A stretch of DNA of 64,000 nucleotides, taken from positions 39,035,058 to 39,099,057 of the forward strand of contig NW_024037059.1 in assembly GCF_015706575.1 (NCBI RefSeq). Reading direction: 5' to 3'. Below, one piece after another: positions 44,135 to 55,552 of this stretch. The translations under genes and the position numbers were made by a program. This stretch comes from Patiria miniata (Eukaryota; Echinodermata; Asteroidea; Valvatida; Asterinidae). Below the pieces are notes generated by a model that was given only the letters and a program-made list of their open reading frames with translations, was not told where the DNA came from and did not search any database. How positions within the stretch are numbered: position 1 is the stretch's first letter; each line of letters begins with the position of its first letter.

Positions 44135-47100
44135 ATGCTGAAGTTGTTGTTGCTTTGCCTGGTCGCGGCTGTTTTGCAAAATGGTTCGTAATTTTCTAAT
44201 TCTTCTCACCATGAAGCAAACTGTTATTATATTTTAAGGTGAAGTCCATATTCTTTTGGTTACTGGCGCTCCGGTTGAAGGCTCTTCCACATAGGGAAGT
44301 TTTTACCTCAAATTTGCATCAGATCCACGTCGGTGCAATCTCTAGTGCAACAGTGTAACATTACGTAGGATTTGCAATTTTATGTGACCTCATAATTACA
44401 TCAGTCTGAAAGTGTAAATGTTACAGGAACATTGTGCTATTTTTTATTTTGGACCTCAATCAATAAAGAAACAATTTGAAATCAAACAAATAGAGGGTCT
44501 AACCATTTTGGTCCGGGAGGGGACGACCTCAAAGGCAATTTTTGTATCACTACATGGATATACACTGCTTGTACTTTTGGCTATCAGCTTCGGTCCAAAA
44601 ATTGAGCCACCGGTATCAAATTATCAAAAGAGCAACGTTCATAGCGATTTTTGGCAAGGTATACACATCTAGAATTGGAAATTGTGTGAAAAAAAACAAA
44701 GCTTTGTAGTGTAAGCGTTGGAAGTCTTTTGCGTATTATCACTTTTAAATTTTTTTGTCTTCAAAATGGCCACCAATATGCTTGAACCAGATTAATTATA
44801 GGGGCCTATGTGGTAACTCGCATGTTTTGGCTGCCATTTAAAAAAAAGAGTGATAGCACCCAAAAAGCTGCCACCGCTGCAATGCTATCACATATTTTCC
44901 AACTACAGGGGTGCATACCTTGCCAAAAATCACAATAACCGATATTTCCCTTATTACCGACCAAACCCCCAGGCTGCGGGGGAATTTTGTGCAAGACAGC
45001 GCCATGAACTTAGCCCCAACATGTACCCTTATAGAGACGAGCGAAAAGACAAACTTGATGACAGAATCATGACTCATGATAGGAAGACGCAATTGTATCA
45101 CATTCGCACAGGAACCATGCATACATTACGCATTAAAATAATGGTTCATATGTTAGGCCTAGTCATGGGATCGCAGAATATGAACTCAAGCAGTGCGATT
45201 AGAGGCTGTTTCTTACCCTCAACGAAGAGCTGATTGTGAGGAGCCAAAGCAAAGAAGTCCTTTCTCACAAAGTTAAAGCTTTAGATGCATACATTAATAG
45301 CATGTGCGTAAAAGCGTGTTCTCCGTGTAAGGTAGCAGTCGTGTCTTCAGTGGTTGTTAGCGTGGTTCTTAGCGTGGTTCTTAGTGTGGTACTGACTTTC
45401 TACGTCTTTGGGAATTTTCAACTTGATCGGGTTGCCACCGGTGAGCCTTCAGATGTAGTAAGACAAGGTTATGACTTTTACCAATACAATTTTTTTCAAA
45501 GGTTTAGTGTAACATTAGCTCCACTGATCTTCATTGATTCGAAAAGGAAAACATGTCTACTGTGAGTTATAAATATATTTGATTATGGATCGGAAGTGTA
45601 ATCATTTTCCCGCTGTCGTCTTTGGATATCCAACAATTGAAATTATCCGGACTAGTCTGAGAATGACATTTATTTCTTCGTAGACGTAGACGCAGCCGAT
45701 AGTTGTAGCGGAAGATGCGGGGATAGCTTCAGCGGCAGTTACAGCTGCCAGTGCAACTCACAGTGTTCCACCTTCGGCGACTGTTGCAGCGACTACAACC
45801 AGTATTGCTCGCCGGAAAGTATGAACATTCTTCTCAATCTTCCTTTTGAATCTTGTGTCTATTAAAAAAAAGCACCCTATTTCATTCTTTGGAGCTACAC
45901 CGCACATCCTTGACCTTTTATCCCGATGGGGTTACAATTATGTCATGGAAATTTATTTGTTAATGAATGTAGCTGTTTATTGCAGATATTTTGTCTTTGA
46001 TTGATGATTTTTTTGCGTGGATTTTAATTTAAATGTCACATATACTAATATATGTGAAGACTCTTACTTCTTTTTTCCGATTAATGTTCCCCCTTTTTAT
46101 TTACCCAAACCCCGCCCCGCTCTGGTCAGGTTAGCTTTGTACTATATACGACAAGTGTTTCCACCTGCTTCAATTTGACTAACAAGATATCAACTCCTTT
46201 ATATCAATTTTCGTAAGCTGGAATCCTACGAATTAAAGTTGGAGGATACTATTCATACCACCGACATCAGTGTTTGTCTTTTCATCTACAGAATCCTGTG
46301 CCGGCAAATGCTCAGCGAACTACGACGCGAGTCTGCCCTGCCAGTGCAACACACTTTGCCCCAACTACGGCAACTGCTGCAGCGATTATGACAGTCTTTG
46401 CAATGGTGAGTATCTCGAAGGGAGAGAGAGGGTAAGGGGGGGGGGGTAGGAGATCTAACCTCCACTATTGGACCGTAAAAAGAGGAAAACCATGCACACA
46501 ATATTAGCACATGCAAGGTGCTCCCCCCCCCCGGATACGCCTCTGTGCCTGTAAAATCCCTCCCCCGTGAGAGCTTACGCCTTATGAGCCAAAGAAAAAA
46601 GAAAGCTGGATCCGCCCCTGGACCCTGCTTTGGTTATCTGTTCCTTAGTATGTCCATACATGCTTGCTGTTGCTTTTTACTAATTTGTTTTCCTCTCACT
46701 TACGGAATGTACTGTTGAGACTTAGAGGCTACTTTTTCCGATTCTATCTCTACGGTCCACACTTCAATTTTCTTGCTGTTCTTGCCGTCTTTGTGGTACT
46801 GACCTTGGTAATGTTATCAGCACTAAACGAAACAAATTGTGGCGGTATATTTTCTTCAAAAGGGGTGAATTCCTTGTAACTTATCCTGTTGTTTCCTATT
46901 AGGCGGTGGCACTGACCCTGACCCTAACCCTAACATCCCGGCCGACATATCGGCCTTTGCTACGGCAATCTGGGCGGCCGACGGCAATCGTGCTGACGTC
47001 GGCATTGACGTAATCGTGAACCATGGCAACTACATCAGTAGCTCATCCTCTCAGACCGATGTGTCATCTAGCAAGTGAGTCAGTTGTTCCCTTGAAAAAG

Positions 47101-50100
47101 AGCTTTATAACGAAGATAGTGTTGTAAGAACATGTAAAGTGCTACAACTACTATAGTGGCTCACACGTGACCAAGTACGCCCTCAGCGGTGAGAATGAAA
47201 AACTATGTGTCGCTGTAGAGTAATTTCCCTGGTGTCCGGTGATTCATTAAAATATTGTACAACTGCTGTTCATAGTGAGTGAACCAGTGAGATGAATTTC
47301 CACAATGCAATACTTGTTCCTCTCCTTCAAAGCTTCTCGGTGATTTGGTACTTTGTCTATGCTGCATAGCGCCCTTTCAAGTCCGCGCAAGGAGCCAACA
47401 GAGATTTGAGTTTGAATTATTCATGAAAAATGAACAACTTTCTGCCAACTGATCACTGACAGGATTGACCTGAAACTTCCAATTCAAAGAAAGTGAGATG
47501 TCTGGCCCCCGATTTCACAAAGCGCGGCGACGCGTCGCAACCCGAGTTACGACGTGTAGTTACGATGAGTTTCATAAAATCGGGTGCTGACTTCTCGATC
47601 CTATTATAAGGGTCTTTCTGAAAGGCAAAATGTAAACGATCTTTGGTAGAATGAGAAAGGATCTGCCAGGATTAAAACTTTGGGTCTTTTTTCCCGGAAA
47701 ATATTTCATATTTATTTCCTGCCCAGACTCTTCACATCCGTCGACGCCAGCGTCTTGGAGAGACCCACCTTCAAGGCTTTCATCAAGCTCTTCGACAACT
47801 ACATCACCACCCAGGGCGGTACCGAGACCACGACCTCTGCAGAGCAAGCAGAGGAGGACGCCTTCATGGACGCCATCTTTAATACCGCTGTGATGACGCA
47901 GGCGTACGACTTCGTCAAGGCGAAGAGTAAGCAGTCGAATCAATGCCCCAACTTTATGGGTTACTCTCTAAATCCCAAAGAGTGAAATTAGGGACTAGAC
48001 ATTTTAGAGCGAAAATCAATCTCATTTTCGTCTGAAATAGTCTGAAAAAGAACCACTTCAGTCGAAGCTCAAGTGAAAAGTCAATCTTTACGATTGAAGG
48101 AATTTCACTCTAAAACGTCTGGTCCCTAGTTTCCGACAGGGCAAGTGAATCGTCACTCGAATGGAGTGAATTTTCACTCTTTGGAATTTAAAGAGTACAC
48201 ACCTATGTTCCGATACCCCTACGTTCGTACTGCTCATATTCCTATCCCAAACCCTTACCGTAACCCTAACCCCAACCCTCACCCTGACGGGAATTAATGC
48301 AATCATATGTGCAGGTTATCGGAACATAGATAGGGGTGTCTGAACATAGAGCATGTCACCATCTCTGGACGTGCTCCAGACAACTTGTTATCAGAGTACA
48401 GTCCGAGTTCATTTGCAAATATTGTTTTATGTCAAACCTTTTGTTCTCAAACACTCTTTTCCCCATTTTCGACTTATGTAAAGCAACAGTTAACCTTCTG
48501 TACACTGACCAGGCTTAATGTCTAATTAACAACCGAAAATCAACACACAAAATACACTTATGAGATGGACTAGCAAGATGTTTAAAGCATTCTTCACGAA
48601 CGCCAAAATCTTGGTACAGTATTTTTTTTTCAACCTACAGCTTGTTAGCCCTCAAAAAAGCATAACTCCTCATTTACATCATTTTCAACCCTACGTCAAG
48701 CTGTGTATTTAAACACGTACTCCTATTTCAACACGGCCTCGTTAATGCAGCTTAATTCTTACAAAACACCCTATTAATTATATTATTTTATTAAAATTTC
48801 TCGAAATTCTTGTTTCAAGACTACTACTCAGGAACCCTGAGCCAGTACAAGGATTACATCCGAGGACTTCTGTTCACGCACTACAACCGTAAAGGAACGC
48901 GCGATTCCTCGGGCTTCGAACACGTCTTTGCTGGCGAGTGGTCCAGTAGTTCTTCGGTGTCTGGCTTCCATAGCTGGGTCCGTATGTATCAATTGGAAAA
49001 GGACGGAGACGCTAACTATCACGGCTACATGAATAAAGGGCAGGTGAGCCTCTTGGCCTTATTAGCTGTTTCGGCTGCTCAGCCGAAACAGCTCTTGTTT
49101 TCGTTAATTTCCTTTTTTCTTTTTTCTTCTTCTATTTTTCATACTATAGTATTTTTCTTACTTATCCGTATAGGGTGTGTAAACACGTTTTTCTTCCGCC
49201 AGTAGGCCTACACTTTGGCACTTTCGTAAATCTGATCGATTTCAGACTTGGCACCTTTAAGTGATGTCATCATGACGTCATCGCATGTCATGTGACGTCA
49301 CATTAAAGGGGCATTTTCTTTCTAAGGCCTATATCTATAGAACTATAGGTCCGATACAACACATTTCTAGTTGTTATTTATTTTTGGTAATGAAACCAGG
49401 GATTCCTCATAAGCTCTCTATAGGCACTGTAGCTCGCAAGCCTGAAGAAACATGTAGAGAGACAAGACAATGAGAAGAAATTACAATTCTAGAGGTGGGA
49501 GGAAAACCCCAGAAAAAAATTCTGAGGAAAACCCACGAAATCAGGTAGGGACTGTAATCCACATGTGAACCAGGGCAGATATCGAACCTGGGTCACAGCG
49601 GTGGAAGACGAGGAAAGAACCAGTGCACAAACATAACTCCCCAAAATGATGCACGGAACAATTTAAATAAAAATTTTCACAGGAAATGATACAATACTCA
49701 AAACTCTCAAAGGTGTTCAAGACATACATCAAATTAAAGCTTGATTGATCCTTTTTCGCTTTCGGTTATTTTATATATTTTTTTTATATTTTGTTTTTTA
49801 CTTTTTACAGTTACAAATGTATTCTGCGTGACATTTCCCTCGAAAATTAATCAATGCCAAAAATTCAAAGCCAATCGCCACTTTGACAAATAAAATGAAT
49901 CCACTGTTTTATGACTTATAATTGCGATTGGGGCAGGTGTTCTATTTTTTTTCAACTGAATCTTATATTGACGTGGGCATTAGGCCCCTATATTAACTTA
50001 TATTGACGTAGGCCTTCTCTTGATAACAATGTTCAGATAGAATTATGGTTATCTTGATTTGGGTCCCAATTACATGTTTAATTTTTAGGACCAGATGCCG

Positions 50101-50954
50101 GATTGACGTGTTATCAATAACTGACAGTTTCCAGGGAAACAGATAACAAGTTATCCAAAAAGATAACTTTACTCTAAGATACGCCTAAGTATGGTGCACG
50201 CAATGCACGACACACTGTCAATTATTGAGAGCTACAGCCGGAACCATCACATACGGACCCTTCGGACTTGGACTTGGGCTTTGACTCGACCTGGTCTCGG
50301 CACAAAACCAAAATTACCTCAAATCACTTATTGTTTGAACTATACAATTACAAATTCATTGTTATACAATGTATTTCCAGTTCATTACATATGAGAAAAG
50401 CAGTGAAAAAATTGAAACTGTGAGGTCCTCAAATATATTTTCAATAAATGTAGAGTAATTAAAGGTGACTTGTGACTGAGCTTGACCTTTGTGACTCGTG
50501 ACTCGGACTCGGACTCGACCTGCATGACTCAGACTCGTGAGAGGTGACTCAAAGCTCGGACTCGAAATTTTGTGACTCGAATACAAGTTTGCAGTCGTAT
50601 GGAGTCCACCCAATGGAAAATTAATACACAAATTCCACCCGTCTGAACCAAAATCTATTTTTGGTCAACGTTTCTCAACACCATGAATTTAACTTTGGAA
50701 ATTTTCGATCTTTTTCTTCTTCCTGACAGCACGGCATTGTCAAGTTCCAGTTCAAGTGGTCGAACCGCGTGAAGCCCGTCACGTCCATCATGATCGGCGC
50801 GAGTCCCGAGTTCGAAATCGCTCTCTTCTCGACCTGTTTCCTCAAGTCGCCAAACTCCGTCTGCAAGGTGACGCTCAACGGCAGCAGTGCGAACGTTCAG
50901 ACCTACGACTACAAGGGGGCCGCCGTGTTTGGATCCGCCTATTTCATTGGTTAA
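44135..50954 (+). CDS. ENDOU: Secreted EndoU-family endoribonuclease with two somatomedin-B domains (372 aa)
   Basis: Seven exons: 44135-44183, 45684-45818, 46292-46405, 46903-47074, 47727-47926, 48820-49043 and 50730-50954; phases are compatible throughout. Exon 1 encodes a signal peptide (MLKLLLLCLVAAV). Exons 2 and 3 each encode one somatomedin-B domain with eight cysteines (residues 24-58 and 64-98, ending FGDCCSDY and YGNCCSDY). A short G/T/D/P/N linker precedes the EndoU domain (about 111-372), with PTFKAFIKLFDNY, SSGFEHVFAGE (His258), GFHSW (His274) and RVKPVTS (Lys313), followed by IGASPEFE and a final VFGSAYF. These match the two catalytic histidines and lysine of XendoU/ENDOU, which cut RNA at uridylates with Mn2+. 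The exon 1 donor (GTTCGT) is weak, and exon 2 could also start at 45690 without changing frame. It belongs with vertebrate placental protein 11. Confidence 0.95.
46903..46940 (+). repeat. Telomere-like CCCTAA/CCCTGA triplet array inside the EndoU coding exon
   Basis: The start of exon 4 reads 'ccctgaccctaaccctaac', which encodes the Asp-Pro-Asp-Pro-Asn-Pro-Asn linker between the second somatomedin-B domain and the EndoU domain. Confidence 0.7.
47964..48195. mobile_element. TA-flanked MITE, 232 bp
   Basis: Left CTCTCTAAATCCCAAAGAG and right CTCTTTGGAATTTAAAGAG are inverted repeats of about 25 bp, with TA on both sides (47962-47963 and 48196-48197). The inside has further 'ttttcactc'/'gagtgaa' pairs and 'gggactaga'/'tggtcccta'. 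It lies in intron 5 of EndoU. Confidence 0.8.
48199..48340. repeat. Second palindrome with telomere-repeat-like core
   Basis: Left 'acctatgttccgatacccc' and right 'ggttatcggaacatagatag' are inverted; the core (about 48242-48292) is 'cccttaccgtaaccctaac' and related CCCTAA variants. It directly follows the MITE 47964-48195 in intron 5 of EndoU and resembles 15065-15180. Confidence 0.65.
49064..49093. repeat. 14-bp perfect hairpin just inside EndoU intron 6
   Basis: AGCTGTTTCGGCTG, a CT loop, then the exact inverse. It starts 20 nt after the exon 6 donor (49044). It may be the end of a dispersed repeat rather than a splicing signal. Confidence 0.7.
49400..49625 (-). repeat. tRNA-derived SINE, minus strand, copy 1
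   Basis: Plus-strand marks: 'gctcgcaagcctgaa', 'aggtgggaggaaaacccc', 'gaggaaaacccacg' and a B-box-like 'atcgaacctgggtcacag' (about 49580-49597). It matches 56215-56410 block by block. In intron 6 of EndoU. Confidence 0.6.
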
Positions 50955-51319
50955 AGGTCGCTTGATCTGAACAGTGATTGGTCAAAAAGAAAGTCAAAAT
51001 ACAAAATACACATCGATTATCACATAGCGTTTACCATTATGTATAAATGTCGCGTGACATTTATGCAGTTGCGTCGGAGCACCTGCTCATTTAAGGGGTT
51101 CTCTTCAGTGAGCAAAACCTTAACAGCATTTTATTTGATTCGGATAATGAATATGTAGATGTAAAGCGGTATTTTCATTGATCAGGCAGTAGCTGTTATT
51201 TATTTACTCAAATTAATGAAATATTTTGTTCATCAACAACATGACTTCAATTATGTCTTATCCGTATCACAGTCATGTATTATACACTTAGATAGATGAG
51301 AGAATAAGCTAACAGAGGA

Positions 51320-51325
51320 AATAAA
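51320..51325 (+). promoter_or_regulatory. Candidate polyadenylation signal of EndoU
   Basis: AATAAA, 366 bp downstream of the stop codon, the first canonical hexamer I noticed after the gene. Confidence 0.4.
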
Positions 51326-52064
51326 ATAATACAACAAAACCTGAAGAAACAAAAAACTTTCCAGATTGCTGTACTTCCTGATATATTTCTTTTAAATGAG
51401 TACAATTTAATTTTGCGGCGGGGGGGGGGGGGCGAACAAGGAGACTTTGCCGCATTTTCCTACCAGAAACTGGTCTATGGAATATCCCCTTGCACAGCAA
51501 GGGTCTATGATATGCGAGCAGATTCGGCGGTTAATTATGCAAAACAAGACTGCGTCTTGACCTCGACATTCTGACCATTCAGCGGGCGCCTTCTATATCG
51601 GGTCTTCGGTAACTCACTGTATTACAAACACATGGCGGCCAAATTGACCAACCAACAGCTTAGTCCACATTTCTGATCAAATTGACGTCACAATTTCTAA
51701 AATCGACTCCGATTGGCTGGCGCGCGGGGTCGTATAAAATTGGCATTGCTCACATTTTATCAGACGTTGGTTACGGCGGAGAGGGCTCCGTTTATTTACC
51801 GACGATACTCAGACTAAACCAGGATATCCTGCATTCGCATATGTGCCTTTATATCACATGCATAAATGTTGGCTTCCGGGATTCTCGATGCTGTCAACAA
51901 TTCACCTATAGCCTACTGATAAAAAGGCCAAATGTTACAAGAAATGTAAATCGACCATTGGGGTTTAATTGTCCGTTGGGGTTTTTAATTAAGATATCTT
52001 TAAGATCATGTCTTCGATTCCCTTTGTCCAAAGAATCTAAACAGTCGGATTCAGAGGGTTAGGT

Positions 52065-52271
52065 ATAATGGTCCGATCCATTATGCACCGCCCCATGGTG
52101 TTCTGACCAATCTTAGCCGTGATTTATGTCCGACGTGCGTGCACAAAAGTCCGACATGCGTGCACGCGCGTATGACGCGCGCGGCAGGAAAATGCAGTGT
52201 GGCATTAGAGAGGAGCACGTGTTAATTTGCCCAGTGCGCAGTGGGCGGGGCTTACTGGATCGGTCCATTAT
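52065..52271. mobile_element. Short inverted-repeat element, 'ataatggtccgatcca' ends
   Basis: Left ATAATGGTCCGATCCA and right GGATCGGTCCATTAT are inverted with one mismatch and enclose about 180 bp rich in 'tgcgtgcac' and 'gcgcg'. No protein. Confidence 0.6.
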
Positions 52272-53629
52272 GGTGACAATATAGGGATACTACACAGAGC
52301 CATATCCGTATATTGTCCAAGAGCATTGCGAGATAACGTGCTATCGGGATAGTAAACACGTACTCAGCGTCTATAGCAAAGTCCTTTGCTATAGATGGTT
52401 TCAAGAGCGGTTCAAACTATCTTTGACCTTCTCATCATTTCCTACCCCTGAGGTTTAGACTACCGATGCTCTACAAGTCAGAATTTAGGAGCTCCTGAAA
52501 AATGCACCTCGAGTTTGCTTCTTTGTTTTACATTTTGAATGTGGAATATAGCTTAAAGTCTGTTTTGGCTCCTTGTTCAACATTGTTTAAAGGTTAAACA
52601 TGGGGGGATGAGGCCGTGAGTCTCCCAAACAAGTGAGAACTTAATTAAACAATAGGGAGCTTGAAGAGAGTCCCAAGGGGTCTTATGAGGTCTACACCGC
52701 CCCCCCCCCCAACTTTGAGGCTACATTTTGTACACTACATCATCTTCCCTAGTCATCATATTTGCAATCAGATACTGATGATTATGCTCACCTTCACGTA
52801 CATAGCAGTTACAAACAAAACTTTAAAGGGAAATTAACCGACTTGCAAACAATAAATAAGTGAACTTCGATGCGAGAAAAAGAAAACGATTTCTTATACA
52901 TTATAAGTGCTGGTGAACACTTTTACGCGCGCGTCATGTCATCGTTCGTTGGTGGTTTTTTTTGGGAGGTCAATGGCACTTCGAAGGTGTCTTTACTAAC
53001 TTCATATCCGTGCTGTGCACCCTAAATGAAACGATTTCTTTACATCAGTGTTCTGTAAACTGGTAACAGTCGTAATTAATGTTGGTGAACTCGACGCATC
53101 AGATCATCGTCCATTGCATGGTGTTTCTTTGTCAATGACACGAAGGTGTCTTTACCAACTTCATATCCGTACTGTGCACCCTAATGATCACGTCGAGATA
53201 GGCCTACATTCAAAAAAAAAATACAGTGATCCTTCTGAGTATGAACTTAAACTTGCGGACCAAGTCTATTTATAAAGACCCAAATCTACAAGTTCAAGGG
53301 TCGTTTGGGTACAAAAGGGCCGCGATTAGTGGCCATCCCACGCCATAATATGTTCAACTTGGTTAGGGACCGAACAGTACGTGCCACCATTGCTGCGTTA
53401 AGGCGGTGAGGCTTTTGGGGTTCTGGGTAAGTGTTTTATTTGGTTTCGTGCCGATTCTGTTTCTTTCATTGATTTGGGGGTACCAAATGAAATGTGCCCC
53501 TTTCGGGTGTGGAACTTTGTCTGCACAAGTTGAAAAAAGTATGGCATGCAGGCAGAGACGTTACAGGAGGTAACTTTGCATTTGTGCTACCGCGTATATA
53601 CATAAATCCCCAGTTGAACGTCAGGGGCG

Positions 53630-53945
53630 AGTCTAGTTTTCAGGAAAGGGGGGGGGGGGGGAGTTCGATATGGGGGGGGGGGGAGTTCGATATGGGGGGG
53701 GGGTTTCGATATGAAGGGGGAGGTTGAGTCTAAGGCGTGTCGAAGCCACTCCCGTCTATGGAGGTCCGGGACATGCCCCCGGAATCTTTTGAAAGGTACG
53801 GGGATGCTTTCTTCTGCATTCTAAGCCAATTCCAGAATACATTGAAGAACTTTTAGCATTTCATTTATTATTTTTGGCTTCATTTTACTAGAATTCCAAC
53901 ATCAGTCAGCGGCTGAACAGGGTCGGGGGGGGGGGGGGTCACACT
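53630..53945. repeat. Dispersed repeat with poly-G tandem block
   Basis: Three to four copies of a G-run plus 'agttcgatatg' at the left, then a body matching 35,940-36,130 ('ctgcattcta', 'agcatttcattta', 'cagcggctgaa') and a closing G-run. Copies in two intergenic regions indicate a dispersed family. Confidence 0.5.
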
Positions 53946-55061
53946 TCTAGATTCGGTATTGAATATTTACGGGCTGTTGGAAACGCCGTCATTTCAATCT
54001 GTCTCCAAAACAAACCCTACTTATCGGCAGAGTAACCGTGGTAACATTTGGAATAAGCATTTTAGTGTGACCCGCTCGACTCCAAAACATAGAGGTCAGA
54101 TAAAGAGATACATTGGCCCGAGTATTACACGTGCACCTGTTTACACCACGGAGCTAGGAAAACAAATTTGCTCTAAGATAATATGTTTGACACCCTGGCA
54201 CCAACAAATACAACAGCCTCAAAATCACCAATGAGATACCAGTCTGTAATTGACGGCCTTAACGTATTGTCGTTTTTATCAGGCACACTATAAAAATAAA
54301 ATTATGTTTCTATTTGGGATACTGTTTCCAGTGATATATCACGCACGGCTATGCCTCGGATCGGACCAATACAAAACTTGAGGTCAACTCTCCGGCGTAT
54401 TGAAAGCTAAAAACAACTACGACATGTATATTGAACAGGTTAAAGGTTAAAGTCGCCAAAAATGACCACCGGCTTTAAGATCTTTGTCAAAATCGGCCCT
54501 GCCAGGGTAGATTATAAAACTGCTTACAAAAATAATATGACTGCAACAAGTCCTTAAAACTACATTTCACGTCGCAAATTTCAGAAAGTTTATAGTTTTA
54601 GCTTAAAAAGAATATTTTCAGATGATTCAAAAGAGGCAATTGCATTCCATGTACGTAAACCATTAAACATGACTCGAATCTCCCCTGTTGTGTTGATTAT
54701 TTGATACGTCATATTGCACAAACATATCACACTCTAACGGTGACAAGTGGGTTGGTAAAAAGGTTTTTAAAAAAATGTGGTTACCCAAGCATCTGGATAC
54801 TACGGAGTGTATAAGTGCACAAGAGTTAATACTGCTTAACATTTATACTATATTCAATAGCAGAAGTCACATAGCTTTATATTTCACAAGCGCGTGACAC
54901 ATGACGCCGTAGGGAATATACATCATTTGCTTTTGCTGTAATTTTCAGAAATGGATGGGATTGGGGGGTTGGAAATATATAGCAAATATAGTTACACCGA
55001 CTTTTTTGAGGTTTTGGGTTCGAAAATGCTATAAAAACCAAGAAAAACGATCATTTTCCTG

Positions 55062-55141
55062 TAGTCTGGTTCCCTGACTCCATATAAGAAACAGAGCAGT
55101 TTACATTCATTGGGGAATTATAAGGTCAGGGAACCAGTCTA
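55062..55141. mobile_element. Short (80-bp) relative of the 23065-23789 element
   Basis: The ends TAGTCTGGTTCCCTGAC and GTCAGGGAACCAGTCTA are inverted and share the family's terminal TAG(T/A)CTGGTTCCC. Most of the interior is lost. No clear 9-bp duplication. Confidence 0.6.
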
Positions 55142-55230
55142 GCTGGCTCGTACCCGTTCATAGGTTTGTAATCGATTGCAAACAAGTGCGATGGTCAATT
55201 GGGGCCAGTATTTGAAAAAAAAGCCAGTTG

Positions 55231-55264
55231 TTTCCAACGCTGATCGGCCGATCAGCGTTGGAAA
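55231..55264. repeat. Perfect 34-bp palindrome without loop
   Basis: TTTCCAACGCTGATCGG followed directly by its exact reverse complement. It lies about 290 bp before the UGT coding start. Confidence 0.9.
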
Positions 55265-55552
55265 TTGATACAAAAATACCACTTTTCTTGAAAATGACAG
55301 TATACCAGGTGCCATGATTTTACAGGATGCTTTACACTGTCATTCACTAACAGTCCAGCAAGGTATTTCAAAATGATTTGGTAGTTTTATTTTTTGATGT
55401 TTGCAAATCGTACTTTCCCTTTAAGGGGAGATCTAGCTGACACTTTACGCAGATATTCCCGTGACAACATACTAACTTGGTAACAGTATATCCTCCACAC
55501 CTCTATTGTCTCTCTTGCCGGTTCTCAGGTAATTCATCTCAAGAAGGCAACG

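Larger units (their letters stand above)
50955..55552. other. Intergenic between EndoU and UGT
   Basis: About 4.6 kb without a recognised gene. It contains a candidate polyadenylation signal AATAAA at 51320-51325 for EndoU, a palindromic element at 52065-52271, a direct repeat with 'aaggtgtctttac(t/c)aacttcatatccg' (about 52985 and 53144), a G-rich tandem repeat at 53645-53720 ('gagttcgatatggggg'), a dispersed repeat at 53630-53945, and small palindromes at 55062-55141 and 55231-55264. A TATAAAA at about 51734 is too far from UGT to assign. Confidence 0.55.

Noticed and set aside
44850-45233. 127-codon plus-strand frame
   Set aside because: No signal, domain or splice support; lies in EndoU intron 1.
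49064-49093. Hairpin as a splicing regulator of EndoU exon 6
   Set aside because: The position is suggestive, but the sequence looks like the end of a dispersed repeat; no evidence for a regulatory role.
51730-51745. TATA-like 'cgtataaaattgg' as UGT promoter
   Set aside because: It is about 3.8 kb from the UGT coding start with no evidence for a linking 5' exon.
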